Shown: positions 34,017 through 46,015 of the stretch, piece after piece
Position numbering within the stretch: position 1 is the stretch's first letter
Layout: each line of letters begins with the position of its first letter
Assembly (NCBI GenBank): GCA_036927565.1
Contig: JAYESD010000002.1
Location: 76,383,735 to 76,447,734 of the forward strand
Direction of reading: 5' to 3'
Source: Tuctoria greenei
Lineage: Eukaryota > Streptophyta > Magnoliopsida > Poales > Poaceae
Length of the DNA stretch: 64,000 nucleotides
Translations under genes and position numbers: made by a program
The notes under the pieces: model-generated
The model's database searches: none
What the model saw: the letters and a program-made list of their open reading frames with translations, nothing else
What the model was told of the DNA's origin: nothing

Positions 34017-34719
34017 ACTTGATGAAGATGGTGAACCCGTGGATCAAAAAGAATATAGAAGCATTATCGGATCACTTTTGTACCTCACGACAACAAGACC
34101 GGACATAAAATTCAGTGTATGTCTTTGTGCACGGTTTCAAGCCTCCCCACATGCTTCACATCGTCAAGCCGTCAAAAGGATTCTCAGGTACTTACATAGA
34201 ACTCAAGAATTTGGCAATTTCTTCCTTCTTCCTCAATCGTTACTTTGAAAGCTTTTTCTGATGCTGATTTTGGAGGTTGTAGGATTGATAGGAAAAGTAC
34301 TTTGGGTGCTCGTAATTTTCTTGGTAATTCACTTGTTGCTTGGTCCTCTAGAAAAAAACTGAGTTGCACAATCCACAACTGAATCTGAATATGTAGCCGC
34401 TGCTAGTGCTTGCTCACAAATTCTTTGAATTATTCAAACATTTAAGGACTATGGGGTTGATCTAGATAGTGTTCCACTGTTTTGTGATAACACTAGTGCC
34501 ATTTGCATTGCTAAAAACCCCGTGCAACATTCTAGAACTAAGCACATTGACATTATGTATCACTTTCTCCGTGATAATGTTGAAAAAGGAAACATTGTGC
34601 TTCATCATGTAGATAGCGAACAACAATTGGCTGACATTTTTACAAAATCTTTGGATTTCACTCATTTTTGTTTTATTCGTAGTGAAATAGGGGTTATGCA
34701 TCCTCATGGCTTACAATGA
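33994..34719 (+). pseudogene. RT C-end and RNase H of C1
   Basis: 33994-34248 continues RT (EYRSIIGSLLYLTTTRPDI, RILRYLHRTQEFG). RNase H motifs follow in other frames: SDADFGGCRIDRKST near 34257, VAWSSRK near 34335, ESEYVAAASACSQ near 34382, then TKHIDIMYHFLRD and QQLADIFTKSLD in 34522-34719. There are at least two frameshifts. The C3 copy gives the same order. Confidence 0.88.
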
Positions 34720-35730
34720 GGAGGAGTTTTCAAACTTGGAAAGTCTATGTGTGAATCTGAACTTAAAATAATATGAGCATAGTATTTCATACATATATGA
34801 CTTTGTGATTCCTTTCACATGCTAAAAGTTCTTACTACATTACTCATGTTATACATTTTGTAGTTTTTGCCATGACCAGTAATTGGAATAATTACTTACA
34901 CTGAATCTGGTCATGATCGAACTTTCTTGCTGTTTTGAACTTGTTGCATGCTCACAAGTGCTTTTAATAATGAAAAATTAATCAATCAACTATTAACATG
35001 TTGAGCTTTTATGATCGAATAAAAATGAGAAGAGATCAAGAGAATATGCATGCATCGCACTTCTTCTTTTGAGATGGCTTATCATTGCACTTAGATATGA
35101 ACTTAGAAGAAGTTGTGTATGACTAAAATCATGTCCTTAAGCTTCTGATTGTCAAATGACATATGCTTAGCTTGGTTGGTTAGAATAAGACAGATGCGGC
35201 ATATAATCTTTTGCAAATGTCATATGTTAAAAGTTTGTGCTTTAAATAATAAATGCAGCAACAAGTGTCATGCTTTCAGGTTTTGAAATAGTTAAGTTTG
35301 TGAGATCATGACTTGTTTAAATTGAAAATTGCATTTGATCTCTAGCATGGCTTACACTACTTTATGTATCTCATTGTTGTGATAGTGTAAGTTACTTGAT
35401 AGTATGACTTGTATGAGCTTTGTTTTATATGTATATGTTATAATATGCTCATAACAATTAAAAATTGTCTTATAAACCTTGCTGAATACATTGTCAAAGG
35501 GGGAGAGATAAGAATTTTTAAAGATAAGTATGCAAGGGGGAGAAATTGATTACACATTGCACATATTCACATTTGTTTTTGGCACGATTCTTCTCAGGGG
35601 GAGAATTTCTTTTTTCTCATTTTATTTCTGTTTTACAAAGGGGGAGAAATTGTTTTCAAAACTTTTAATGTGAATAAGCCAATGTTCGGATCTTAAGTGG
35701 TGTTGCCAATGCATTCATCAAGGGGGAGAT
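34720..35730 (+). other. 3' untranslated region of C1 with multiple polypurine tracts
   Basis: No ORF is supported. AAGGGGGAGA-type tracts occur near 35498, 35535, 35596, 35639 and 35719. The last one lies next to the 3' LTR and would be the working PPT. Multiplied polypurine tracts before the 3' LTR are described for Sireviruses. Confidence 0.8.
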
Positions 35731-36608
35731 TATGAGACTTATGTGTGCTGAATACATTGGCTTTGACAAAAAAGTTTTGAATGCTGCCGTAACATTTTTT
35801 TAGCAAGGTCCGACTCTAGCTCCGAGCTTCTGCAAGATCTGACAATAGGTTCGACTTTATTTGTCTAGGTCCGACATGTTTTTTGGTAGCTTTGGTGAGC
35901 TTTGACTTTAGCACTGGCATGTCTTTGATAGCTTCGTCGTGTCTTTGTTAAGCTCCGATATGTTTTTGCTAGGTCCGACTTATGTTGGTTAGCTCCAACA
36001 TGTTTTTCTAGCTCTGGCGCTAGGTTGTACTAGCATTGGTAAGCTCCGGCGCTAGGTTGTACTAGCTTTGGTAAGCTCCGGCGCTAGGTTGTACTAGCTT
36101 TAGTAAGCTCCGGCTCGAGTTCCGGTTAGTTTTGGCAAGATTCAGAGCTTGATCGCAATGTTCCTGCTTTTACTGTGAAATGTTTTGAACTTGCTTTACA
36201 TTGTTGGAAAGATTGCTTAGTATTCATTTGCTAAGTTTTTGGTGCGTATTGGTTGATATGGCTGATATCGTTTTACTGTGGTTTTGCAACATGATTATGT
36301 AAGGTGCTCACGTAAGGTATTGTGATCGGAACTAATTTGAGTCAAGTCGTGGACTTGGACTCGTACGGATTGGTTGTTTATTCATGTGCAGGTGTTGCTT
36401 GAGTTCAAGACATGGCTGGTGACGGGATCCATTGAACTAGTCTTAGGGAGAAGATGAGGTTCAACAACCAAGTTGGGAGGAATTGTAGTTGAGTTGATCG
36501 GGAGGTCTCGCAACATGTTTGAATCAAGAACAATGCATATGAAGGTATCGTAGACGTCGTTGGAAGATGTTTGCACGTGTGCAAGGAGTGCATGGATGTG
36601 GATGCATG
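35731..36608 (+). repeat. 3' LTR of C1, truncated
   Basis: Matches the first about 840 bp of the 5' LTR, but has three 32-bp GCTCCGGCGCTAGG units (36011-36106) instead of two. It breaks off after GCATGGATGTGG and is joined directly to the middle of a chromovirus LTR. The breakpoint is good to about 15 bp. Confidence 0.88.
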
Positions 36609-38342
36609 GATGTGGATACATAGTGAACATTAATAGCAACTCATTAACATGTTTTACTTCATAATTGCGTTAATCATGCATGTCATGTCATATTGAGTAC
36701 TATATGAGCATTATTTGATTGAATTGTGTGTTTTGCATGTTTGTCGCTCAGAATAGAAGGTGATGTGCTAGACGGTACTGCTAAGGACCTCCAGTACCAG
36801 AATTTTGAAGTCTTTGACCCTAACCAAGCTCAGGAGCAAGACAAGTGTCCTTGATTATATTGATCCAGTTTTTAAATGTTTTATTTGCAAAACCGCATGC
36901 TTGTGTCAACTTGATGGGAAATCCATGATAGGTGTTTACTAGTCTTGCTTGACCATCCTTATCGCTTGGGATATATTGTAGAGAGTCGGGAAGGGTATTT
37001 TTACCTTTTTGCATTGCTTTAATTAATTGGAATGGGAAAACAACCGAATGACTTAATTATGTACTAATGGATGATGAGCATTGATGAACAAGGTTAAATG
37101 GTAATGTGGGACTTGGGAGATCTAAGCAAGCATGGTTTGTGGATTGGATGTTATGGTAGTTTGCTTGCCTTAGGTCTAATGATCGGTTCATGCGAGAATG
37201 GGCCAGGACTACAGAGCCACCACGAGGCCAAGTATGGGTGCGGCATAGCTGAATAATTAGGGTATTGCTAGTATTGCGCGGATCATTTGGAAGAACAGGG
37301 AAGGGGAGTCGGATTGGGTTTGTATGAGTGGTGGGACTCACTGGGATCCGAACGGAACAAGAAGGGGCCCTTGGTTTAGGATGTGCTCAGTTGGAGACAT
37401 CGCCACCGGTGAAAACCGGTGAAACCTCAATGGGTCCGTACATGCTAGTAGTCCCTTTGTAAAGGTTATTTTGTGATCTCTTGGCCACACACCAACGGAA
37501 CTGTGTAATGTGACCGAGGGGTCACGGGCATAAGGGAGGTTCTTAGTCACCGAAAGGTGATGAAATCACAAACACGTGGGTAAAGTGGTACAACCTCTGC
37601 AGAGTGTTAAAAACTATCATGATAGCCGTGCTCCCGGTTAAGAGCACCTAGGTGACCTACATGATTAGAGGGAACTTGGGATTTGGGATGGTTGGTTATG
37701 GTTGGTTATGGTTATGGTTATGGATCGAGTTATGATAAATGAACATGGATGATGATGATGGTAATAATCTGGTATATGGATGGATAATTGATTATGGTTT
37801 CGTATGATGTTAATTATGTGGGATATGATGGGACTACTTCACATAGACATAGTGTAATGCTTTTCTACATGTTTTAAATGTACTTTTCAGCAATGAGCTA
37901 TTGTTTATTATCATGCCTTGTTTAAGACACATGTCATTCTTTCCACACTTGCTGAGTATGACATGTGCTCACCCTTGAAATTCCCCCACCAACAGTTGCA
38001 GGTCAGGATTGGGAGTATCACGATGCTAATGAGGAGTTCTAGGCCGTGTGCTGCCGTCAGCTTGCCTGTGGTTTGATTGGAGCTGCGCCATATCCCTTTT
38101 GCTTGGCTGCACAATTGCTTATTTAGTTTATTTCCGCTACATTAGTTCAAAAACTTGTCATTAATATTCAATAGAGCTTGTATTCGAGGATATTATGAAT
38201 TGTGTAATAAAAAGTGGTTAATTAATCTTGTCTTGTGGTAATTATCTGGTTATCCTTTTATGAATGCACTTGTGTATGTGTGTTGAACGTCCTGGGCACA
38301 CATATGCATTCACTTTGTTCATTTTCGGAACCGGGTGTCACA
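36609..38342 (+). repeat. 5' LTR of G1, first about 1.1 kb missing
   Basis: Aligns from about 44312 onward of the full LTR, so U3 with its TATA box is gone. It keeps the conserved block with CACGTG (37574) and ACTATCATGATAG (about 37612), and ends GGGTGTCACA. The left edge is a direct fusion to the broken C1 LTR. Confidence 0.88.
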
Positions 38343-38345
38343 AAT

Positions 38346-38363
38346 TGGTATCAGAGCCACAGG
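38346..38363 (+). other. primer-binding site of G1 (tRNA-iMet)
   Basis: TGGTATCAGAGCCACAGG, three bases after the LTR end; standard initiator-Met tRNA primer site. The same site in G2 starts at 46019. Confidence 0.92.
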
Positions 38364-38611
38364 TTAACCGTAGGACATAGCCTAGATAGAATGGACCCTT
38401 TAGAGCACATAGGGGCACTTAGGAAGCGTTGTGTTTTTTATTGGTGTGCTGATTGCTATATATTTTTGCTTGTGTGCTTAGTAGAGGATTTTGGGATTCT
38501 TTAGCGTTGCCATGTCCATATAGGATTGTATAGGTAGTTGCTTAGTTTCATATCCATTGATGCATATAGTTGGGGACATTTTCTAAATTCTTCTCTCTTG
38601 CTTTTCTCCGG

Positions 38612-40300
38612 ATGGTGAGGACTCGCAACCAGAGGGATGGCAATGATGAGGAGGAGAACAATGGAGCACCTCAGAACAGCAAAGGACAAGGACCTGCCCA
38701 GGGAGCTATCAACCTTGAGCAGCTATTGGCTATGCAAAACCAGCTCATGCACACCATTATACAAACTATGGAACAGCTGCAGGCTGGTAACAACAACAAT
38801 CAGTCCCACATGCCTCCACCGCCACCACCCCCACCACCTTATAACAGATTGGGAGAGTTTATGAGGACTGGGCCACCCACCTTTGCTCAAGCTATTGATC
38901 CTATGGAGGCGGATGATTGGTTGAAGTCTGTGGAGAAGAAGCTTGCTATTGTCCAATGCAGCGATCGGGAGAAGGTCCTATTTGCTTCTCATCAACTAGT
39001 TGGAGCAGCTCCCGATTAGTGGGATTCTTTATGCAACGCTCATGAGAACCATGAGAGGATCAATTGGGCTGAATTCAAGGAGAGATTCCATTATTATTAT
39101 GTGTTGGAAGGTGTTATGACCCTAAAGAGGCAAGAATTTGAGAACTTGACGCAAGGAAGATCAAGCGTGAGTGAATATCTTGTTAAATTCACTCAACTTG
39201 AATATCTTGTTAAATTCACTCAACTTTCAAGGTATGCGCCTGAAGATGTTAGCCGGGACAGCCGGAAGCAATATTTGCTTATGAGGGGCCTTAAAAATGA
39301 AATCCAAGTGCAATTGCTCAACTGTGACTATGCGAACTTTCAAAAGCTTGTGGACAAAGCAATTGTGGTTGATAACAAAGTTCGTGAGATGGAGCAGGAT
39401 AACAAGAGGAAGGTGCCCTATCAAGGACAACCACAAGGAAGCAATGTGCGACCCCGCTTTGCACCACCCAGTGTGCCATACTAGAATCCCTCTGTGCCTG
39501 CTCATCACCCTGGTTAAGCCCCGCGCCTAGCTCAGTTTGTGCAGCAATGCCCTGTCATACAAGCACCTCGTCCTCCAATGCCTCAAGCGCCCCGTGCCAG
39601 CTTTCCTGCAAATGTTCAAAATCAAGCTCGTCCAAACAGTTCTGGTGCAGCAAGGTCATGCTATACTTGTGGTGAGGTAGGACACTTTGCATCTCAATGT
39701 CCTAAGTCAGGCCGTGGTCAAGGAAGCAATGCCCCAAGACAGAACCCAAGACCAAATGGAGAAGTGCCACAAGGAAACTGTGGACAGCATAATTTTGCTC
39801 GTGGCAATGTGAACCATGTCTCTACAGAGGAAGCGCAACAAGCGGATGACGTGGTTATTGGTATGTTTCTCGCAAACTTCAACCCGACGACTATGTTATT
39901 TGATTCTAGTGCATCGCATTCATTCATCGCATTGAAGTATGTTGCCAAGTATAGTTTGCCTATCTCTCATATGAAGTATAATTTGTTGGTTAAACCTCCT
40001 GGAGGAGATATGAGGAAGAATATAATATGTCCAAAAGTAAGCCTTAGAATAAGGGAGGTAGATATCCTTGCCAACCTCATTGTCTTGGATTCTCAGGGAT
40101 TGGATATTATACTTGGTATGGAATGGTTGAGGAAGCACAATGGAGTCATTGAATGTGCCACAAAGATGGTGAAGTTGACCAATGAGGAAGGGATCACCAT
40201 TGACTTTGAAGCATCTCAACATGCACCGAAGAAATTGGAGCTGAATCACATGGACAGTGCCACAATTGAGGAGGTTCTAGTGGTTTGCGAGTTTTTAGAT
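38612..40300 (+). pseudogene. gag and protease of G1
   Basis: Starts at ATG 38612 (MVRTRNQRDG). A proline run PPPPPPPPP is followed by the Retrotrans_gag core (FASHQLVGAAPD, FKERFHYYYV, YLLMRGLKNEIQ) and a CCHC knuckle CYTCGEVGHFASQCP near 39661. The protease segment has MLFDSSASHSFI near 39895, where chromoviruses have DSGA: the active-site Gly is Ser. In-frame stops occur at 39017, 39482 and 39515. A 27-bp tandem duplication sits at 39173-39226. Confidence 0.88.
39173..39226 (+). repeat. 27-bp exact tandem duplication in G1 gag
   Basis: Two identical copies of a 27-base unit starting GAATATCTTGTTAAATTC (39173-39199, 39200-39226). It adds nine residues in frame. The equivalent place in G2 (about 49395-49420) has a single copy. 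Confidence 0.95.
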
Positions 40301-43152
40301 GTGTTTTCGGATGAGTTGCCAGGTATGACACCTGATTGCGACATTGAGTTTGTTATTGAGTTAATACCTGGAAATGCACCTATAGATAAGAGGCCATATA
40401 GGATGCCTCCTAAGGAGTTAGCGGAGCCCAAGAAGAAAATTCAAGAGTAGCTAGAGAAGGGTTTCATTCGCCCAAGCTCTTCACCTTGGGGAGTGCCAGT
40501 TCTTTTCATGGACAAAAAGGATGGATCCCAAAGGATGTGTGTGGACTACCGAGCTCTCAACGAGGTGACAATCAAGTACAAGTATACTTTGCCCCACATA
40601 GTGGATTTGTTTGACCATATGAAGGTTGCCTCTAATTTCTTAAAGATTGACTTGAGGTCAAGTTACTTCCAAATGAAGATTAGACCGTCGGATATACCCA
40701 AAATAGTTTTTTGGACGCAGTATGGATCTTATGATTACACTGTGATGTCCTTTGGATGGACAAATTCACCTACATACTTTATGTACCTCATGAATAAGGT
40801 CTTCATGGAGTACTTGGATAAGTTTGTTGTGGTGTTCATTGATGATATTATGATCTACTCGGAGAGTGAAGAGGAACATTTGAGGCTCACGTTGCAGAAA
40901 CTGAGGGTGCATCAATTGTACGCCAAATTCAGCAAGTGCCAGTTTTGGTTGAGAGAAGTGTTGTTTTTAGGCCATATCATCTCTGGAGGAGGAGTATCGG
41001 TCGACCCCAAAAAAGTGAGGGACATGTTGAAATGGGAAACCCCACAGAATGTCAAGGAAATAAGGGGCTTTCTCGGAATGGCTAGATATTACTGCCGGTT
41101 CATCAAGGACTTTTTCAAGATAGCCAAGCCCATGACGGAGTTGCTAATGAAGGGGAAAGCTTTCCAATGGACTCAAGCTTGTCAAGAAAGTTTTGAGGAG
41201 TTGAAGAGAAGGTTAACCACAGCCCCAGTGTTGGTATTCTAGATGTGAGCAAAGGTTTTGATATATATTTTGACGCATCAAGACAAGGACTTGGATGTGT
41301 GCTCATGCAAGAAGGTCAAGTGGTAGCCTATGCATCGAGACAATTGAAAAACATGAGTAGAATTATCCAACACATGATCTCGAACTTGCAGCCATAGTGC
41401 ATGCCTTGAAGATTTGGAGACATTACATTCTTGGTCACAGGTGTGAGATTTACACGGATCACAAGAGTCTCAAGTACATATTCACACAAATGGACCTGAA
41501 TTTGAGGCAACAAAGATGGTTGGAGCTCATCAAGGATTATGATGTGGGGATCAACTATCATCCGGGGAAGGCTAATGTAGTGGCCGATGCCTTTAGTAGG
41601 GAAGGAGTAAGTCACCAGCTCACGGTTCGAGAATTGCCATCCGAGTTATGTAAGTAGTTTGAACGGTTGAATCTCGGATTTGTGAATGAGATGGGGATAA
41701 TGGAGTTAAATTCAACCTTGGAGCAGGACATTCGAGAAGCACAAATAAAGGATGAGGAAATTCAGGAAATCAAGGAAAGAACCCAAGAAGGGAGAGAATT
41801 TAGATTTGATGAGCACGAACATGGTACTCTATGGCTTGGTAAAAGGATTGTCGTGCCTAATGTGAAACATATTCGGGAGACAGTATTAAAGGAGGCACAT
41901 GACTCGCCATACTCAATTCACCCCGGTTGTACAAAGATGTACAAGGACTTGAAGACATGTTATTGGTGGGCCAACATGAAAAAGGATATATCTGAATATG
42001 TAGCGTTGTGTGATGTGTGCCAACGAGTAAAGGCAGAACATCAAAGGCCAGCCGAATTATTGCAGCCATTGAAGATTTCAGAATGGAAGTGTGAAGAAAT
42101 TGCGATGGACTTTATAGTTGGTTTACCGCGTATCTAGTCCGGTTATGACTCAATTTGGGTTATTGTAGATAGGTTAACCAAGTCAGCTCATTTTGTTCCT
42201 GTCAAGACCACCTATACCACCGCAAAGCTGGCAGAGTTGTATATGGAGCAAATTGTGTGCCAACATGGGGTACTAAAGAAGATAGTGTCTGATAGAGGTT
42301 CTCAATTCACCTCGAGGTTCTGCGCGGAAAATGCATGAAGCATTCGCTACAAGGTTAAATTTCAATTCTGCATATCACCCTCAAACCGATGGACAAACCG
42401 AGAGAACGAATCATGTTTTAGAGGACATGTTAAGAGCTTGTGCTTTGAAGCATGGAAGAAGTTGGGACAAAAGCTTGTCGTATGCGGAATTCTCATATAA
42501 CATTAGTTACCAAGCAAGTTTGAAGATGTTGCCATATGAAGCATTATATGGAAGGAAGTGTAGGACACCCTTGTTTTGGAATGAGACGGAAGAATTCCAT
42601 GTTTTTGGACCTGATATGTTGCAAGAAGCTGAAAGGCAAGTTCAGATAATCCGCGAGAATTTGAGGGCCGCCCAAACAAGACAAAAGGGATATGCGGATA
42701 ACAGACGGGGAGACCTAGCCTTTGAAGTAGGAGACTTCGTTTACCACAAAGTGTCACCAATGCGAGTTCATAAGAGGTTTAATGTTAGAGGCAAGTTAGC
42801 ACCTCGCTATATTGGACCATTCAAGATTTTGGACAGACGAGCTGAAGTTGCATATAAATTGGAGATGCCAACACACCTTTCCAATGTCCATGATGTGTTT
42901 CATGTTTCACAACTCAAGAAGTGCTTTAGGGTACCGGAAGAACAAGTTCCTATAGAAGAATTGGAATTAGAGGAAGATTTGGCTTATGTCGAGCAACCAG
43001 TCAAAATCTTGGAAACCAAAGAGAGAGTCACAAGGAACAAGGTGATTCGATGGTGTAAAGTGCAATGGAAGCATCATACAGAATCGGAAGCAACTTGGGA
43101 ACAAGAAGATGATCTCAAGAAAGATTTCCGTATATGTTTCCTTCTACGTTGA
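40301..43152 (+). pseudogene. RT, RNase H, integrase and chromodomain of G1
   Basis: RT: RPYRMPPKE, PVLFMDKKDGSQRMCVDYRALN and the catalytic FIDD near 40840; the usual FGLTNAPA reads FGWTNSPT here. RNase H: YFDASRQGLG, TDHKSLKY. Integrase: zinc domain ending CDVCQRVK, MDFIVGLP, SDRGSQFTSRF, TDGQTERTNHVLE. It ends with KVQWKHHTESEATWEQED, a chromodomain-like motif. Stops at 40448, 41240, 41655 and 42135, plus frame shifts near 41240, 41355 and 42325. A 9-base in-frame deletion relative to G2 follows FIDD. Confidence 0.9.
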
Positions 43153-43174
43153 ATCACGACGACGAGATTCATTT

Positions 43175-43188
43175 TAAGGGGGTAGGTT
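43175..43188 (+). other. polypurine tract of G1
   Basis: TTAAGGGGGTAGGTT-type tract directly before the TGTAACACC start of the LTR; repeated before the G2 3' LTR at 56520-56534. Confidence 0.82.
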
Positions 43189-46015
43189 TGTAACACCCTC
43201 ATTTTCATCCATCATGCATTGCATACATTCTTAAACACATTTAGCATTAAGCAACATAAAAATAAACAAGTTTAAAATGAATTAGAAGCAAAACAACACT
43301 TAGAAGTCTGTATAAGTACGAACTTGTCTGGTTTGTACCACAGACTAGTCCGGTTTCCCCCTCTAGTGCCCTTCGAACTTGTCCGTTTTAGCTGCGGACT
43401 AGTCTGATTAAGTCTCTGTTCCATTCTGAACTTGTCCATGATTGAGTGTGGACTAGTCTGATCTTTGCTCCGGTTTTCGAATAAGTTGTCAAATCCCCCT
43501 GACGGGTCAGATCTATGCCGGACTTGTCCGTTTTTCTCTCTCGACAAGACCGGACTTGTCCGGACCTCCTACCGGACTTATCCATTTTCGTCTCTATCCA
43601 ACATCAGACTAGTCCAGTCTCCTCAGCGGACTTGTCCGGTGTGCCCAACTCGGATTCAATCTTTTTCTTCACGACTTGTGTTTGGGTATTTTCCATAATT
43701 AGGCCCAACAACTTCGTGCTTAACCCCTGTGAAGCCCATGTGGGACCCCTACACGGCCTCCACCCACCTTAGACTCGAATTCCATCAAACCCTACCACCT
43801 CCACGTCTATATAAGCAACCCAACACCCCAATTATCCACAGCTTTGCCGCAATTGAAAGAACACCAAACCCTAGTTCGTGGATAGCCGTCGCCAAGGAGG
43901 GAGAAGGAGATCCAGAGCAAGAAGAAGAAGAGGAGGAAACGAAAGAAGATCAAGATGCGAGGATCTCCACCAACCTTGCGTTCTTCATCACCAATTCACC
44001 ATCAACTCTTCATCATCAATCCCTAGTTCATCAAGATTTAAGTTTCTTCTTCAATTCTTGATCTTTGGAGTTCTAAACACGTGGTACACCTTCTACTTTC
44101 TCTTATCCATGTAAATTCCACCTCAATTCTCTAAATTCTTGTAGATCAAGAAAACCCTAACTCGCTGTTTCTGGCCAGAGCGGACTAGTCCGGCCCTGGT
44201 ACCGGACTTGTCCGGCCTCTAAATCTGAATTGTGCTGAATTAATTCCAAATTGACTCGAATCAATTCCAAACCTGTCCAAACTTGTTAAAAACTATTAGA
44301 ACCAGTTAGTGAATATTAATAGCAACTCATTAACAAGTTTTACTTCATAATTGCATTAATCATGCATGTTATGTCATATTGAGTACTATATGAGCATTAT
44401 TTGATTGAATTATGTGTTTTGCATGTTTGTCGCTCGGTAGATGGTGTTACGCTAGAGGGTGCTGCCGAGGACCTCCAGTACCAGAATTTTGAAGTCTTTG
44501 ACCCTAACCAAGCTCAGGAGCAAGGCAAGTGTCCTTGATCATAATTATCCAGTTTTTAAATGTTTTCTTTTCAAAACTGCATGCTTGTGTCAAATTGATG
44601 GGAAACCCATGATAGGTGTTTACTAGTCTTGCTTGACCATCCTTGTCACTTGGGATATATTGTAGAGAGTCGGTAAGGGTATTTTTACCTTTTTGCTTTG
44701 GTTTAATTAATTGGGATGGGAAAACAACCAAATGACTTAGTTATGAACTAATGGATGATGAGCATTGATGAACAAGGTTAAATGGTAATGTGGGACTTGG
44801 GAGATCTAAGCAAGTATGGTTTGTTGATTGGGTTGGATGTTATGGTGGTTTGCTTGCCTTAGATCTAAGGGCCGATTCATGCGAGAATAGGTCAGGACTA
44901 CAGTGCCACCACGAGGCCAAGTATGGGTGCGACGTAGCTAATTAATTAGGGTGTTGCTAGTATTCCGCGGATCATTTGGAAGAGCGGGGAAGGGGAGTCG
45001 GATTGGGTTTGTATGAGTGGTGGGACTCTCTGGGATCCGAACGGCACAAGAGGGGGCCCTTGGTTTTAGGATGTGCTCAGTTGGAGACATCGCCACCTGT
45101 GAAACCTCAGTGGCTTCGTACATGCTAGTAGTCCCTTTGTAAAGGCTATTTTGTGATCTCTTGGCCACACACCAACGGAAGTGTGTAATGTGACCGATGG
45201 GTCATGGGCACAAGGGAGGTTTTTAGTCACTCAAAGGTGATGAAATCACAAACAAGTGGGTAAAGTGGTACAACAACTGCAGAGTGTTAAAAACTACCAT
45301 GATAGTCATGCTTCCGGTTAAGAGCACCTGAATGACCTACATGATTAGAGGGAACTTGAGATTTGGGATTGTTGGTTATGGTTGGTTATGGTTATGGATC
45401 GAGTTACGATAAATGAACATGAATGATGATGATGGTAATAATCTAGTATATAGATGTATAATTGATTATGGTTTCGTATGATGTTAATTATGTGGGATAT
45501 GATGGGATTACTTCACATAGACATAGTGTAATGCTTTTCTACATGTTTTAAATGTGCTTTTCAGCAATGAGCCATTGTTTATTATCATGCCTTGTTTAAG
45601 CCACATGTTATGTTTTCCACACTTGCTAAGTACGACATGTGCTCACCCTTGCAATTCCCCCACCAATAGTTGCAGTTCAGGATTGGGAGTATCACGACGC
45701 TAAAGAGGAGTTCTAGGTCGTGTATGCTGTCAGCTTGCCTGTGGTTTGATTGGAGCTGCGCCATAACCTTTTTGCTTAGCTGCATAGTTGCTTATTTAGT
45801 TTTTTTCCACTGCATTAGTTCAAAATCTTGTCATTAATATTCATTAGAGCTTGTATTCGAGGATATTATGAATTGTGTAATAAAAAGTGGTTAATTAATC
45901 TTGTCTTGTGGTAATTATCTGGTTATCCTTTTGTGAATGCACTCGTGTATGTGTGTTGAATGTTCTGGGCACACATATGCATTGACTTAGTTTATTTTCG
46001 GAACCGGGTGTCACA
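43189..46015 (+). repeat. full chromovirus LTR shared by G1 (3') and G2 (5')
   Basis: 2827 bp, TGTAACACC...GTGTCACA. Preceded by G1's PPT and followed directly by an iMet primer site and a second gag. The first third carries palindromic CGGACTAGTCCG/CGGACTTGTCCG motifs. TATATAAG at 43808-43815 is the likely TATA box. The conserved 3' half is common to S1, S2 and S3. Confidence 0.93.
43808..43815 (+). promoter_or_regulatory. TATA box in G LTR
   Basis: TATATAAG, also present at 57154-57161 in the 3' LTR of G2. It lies about 620 bp from the LTR start, after the palindromic motif array. Promoter role inferred from position. Confidence 0.6.

Larger units (their letters stand above)
27437..36608 (+). 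mobile_element. element C1: Sirevirus-type Ty1/copia retrotransposon, 3' end truncated
   Basis: 5' LTR 27437-29206, initiator-Met tRNA primer site, gag with zinc knuckles, then protease, integrase, RT and RNase H in copia order. A long 3' untranslated part carries repeated AAGGGGGAGA tracts, followed by a 3' LTR broken off at about 36608. Long gag, multiple polypurine tracts and the CTTTGACA-type LTR start fit Sireviruses. All coding parts carry stops or frameshifts. TCTAT (27432-27436) would be the left target duplication, but its partner is lost. Confidence 0.9.
36609..46015 (+). mobile_element. element G1: Tekay/Del-type chromovirus (Ty3/gypsy)
   Basis: Truncated 5' LTR (36609-38342), iMet primer site, gag with zinc knuckle, protease, RT, RNase H, integrase and a C-terminal chromodomain-like end, PPT, and a complete 3' LTR (43189-46015). 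Integrase order after RT/RNase H and the VQWKHH...EATWE chromodomain motif mark a chromovirus of the Tekay/Del group. Many stops and frameshifts. Its 3' LTR doubles as the 5' LTR of G2. Confidence 0.9.
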
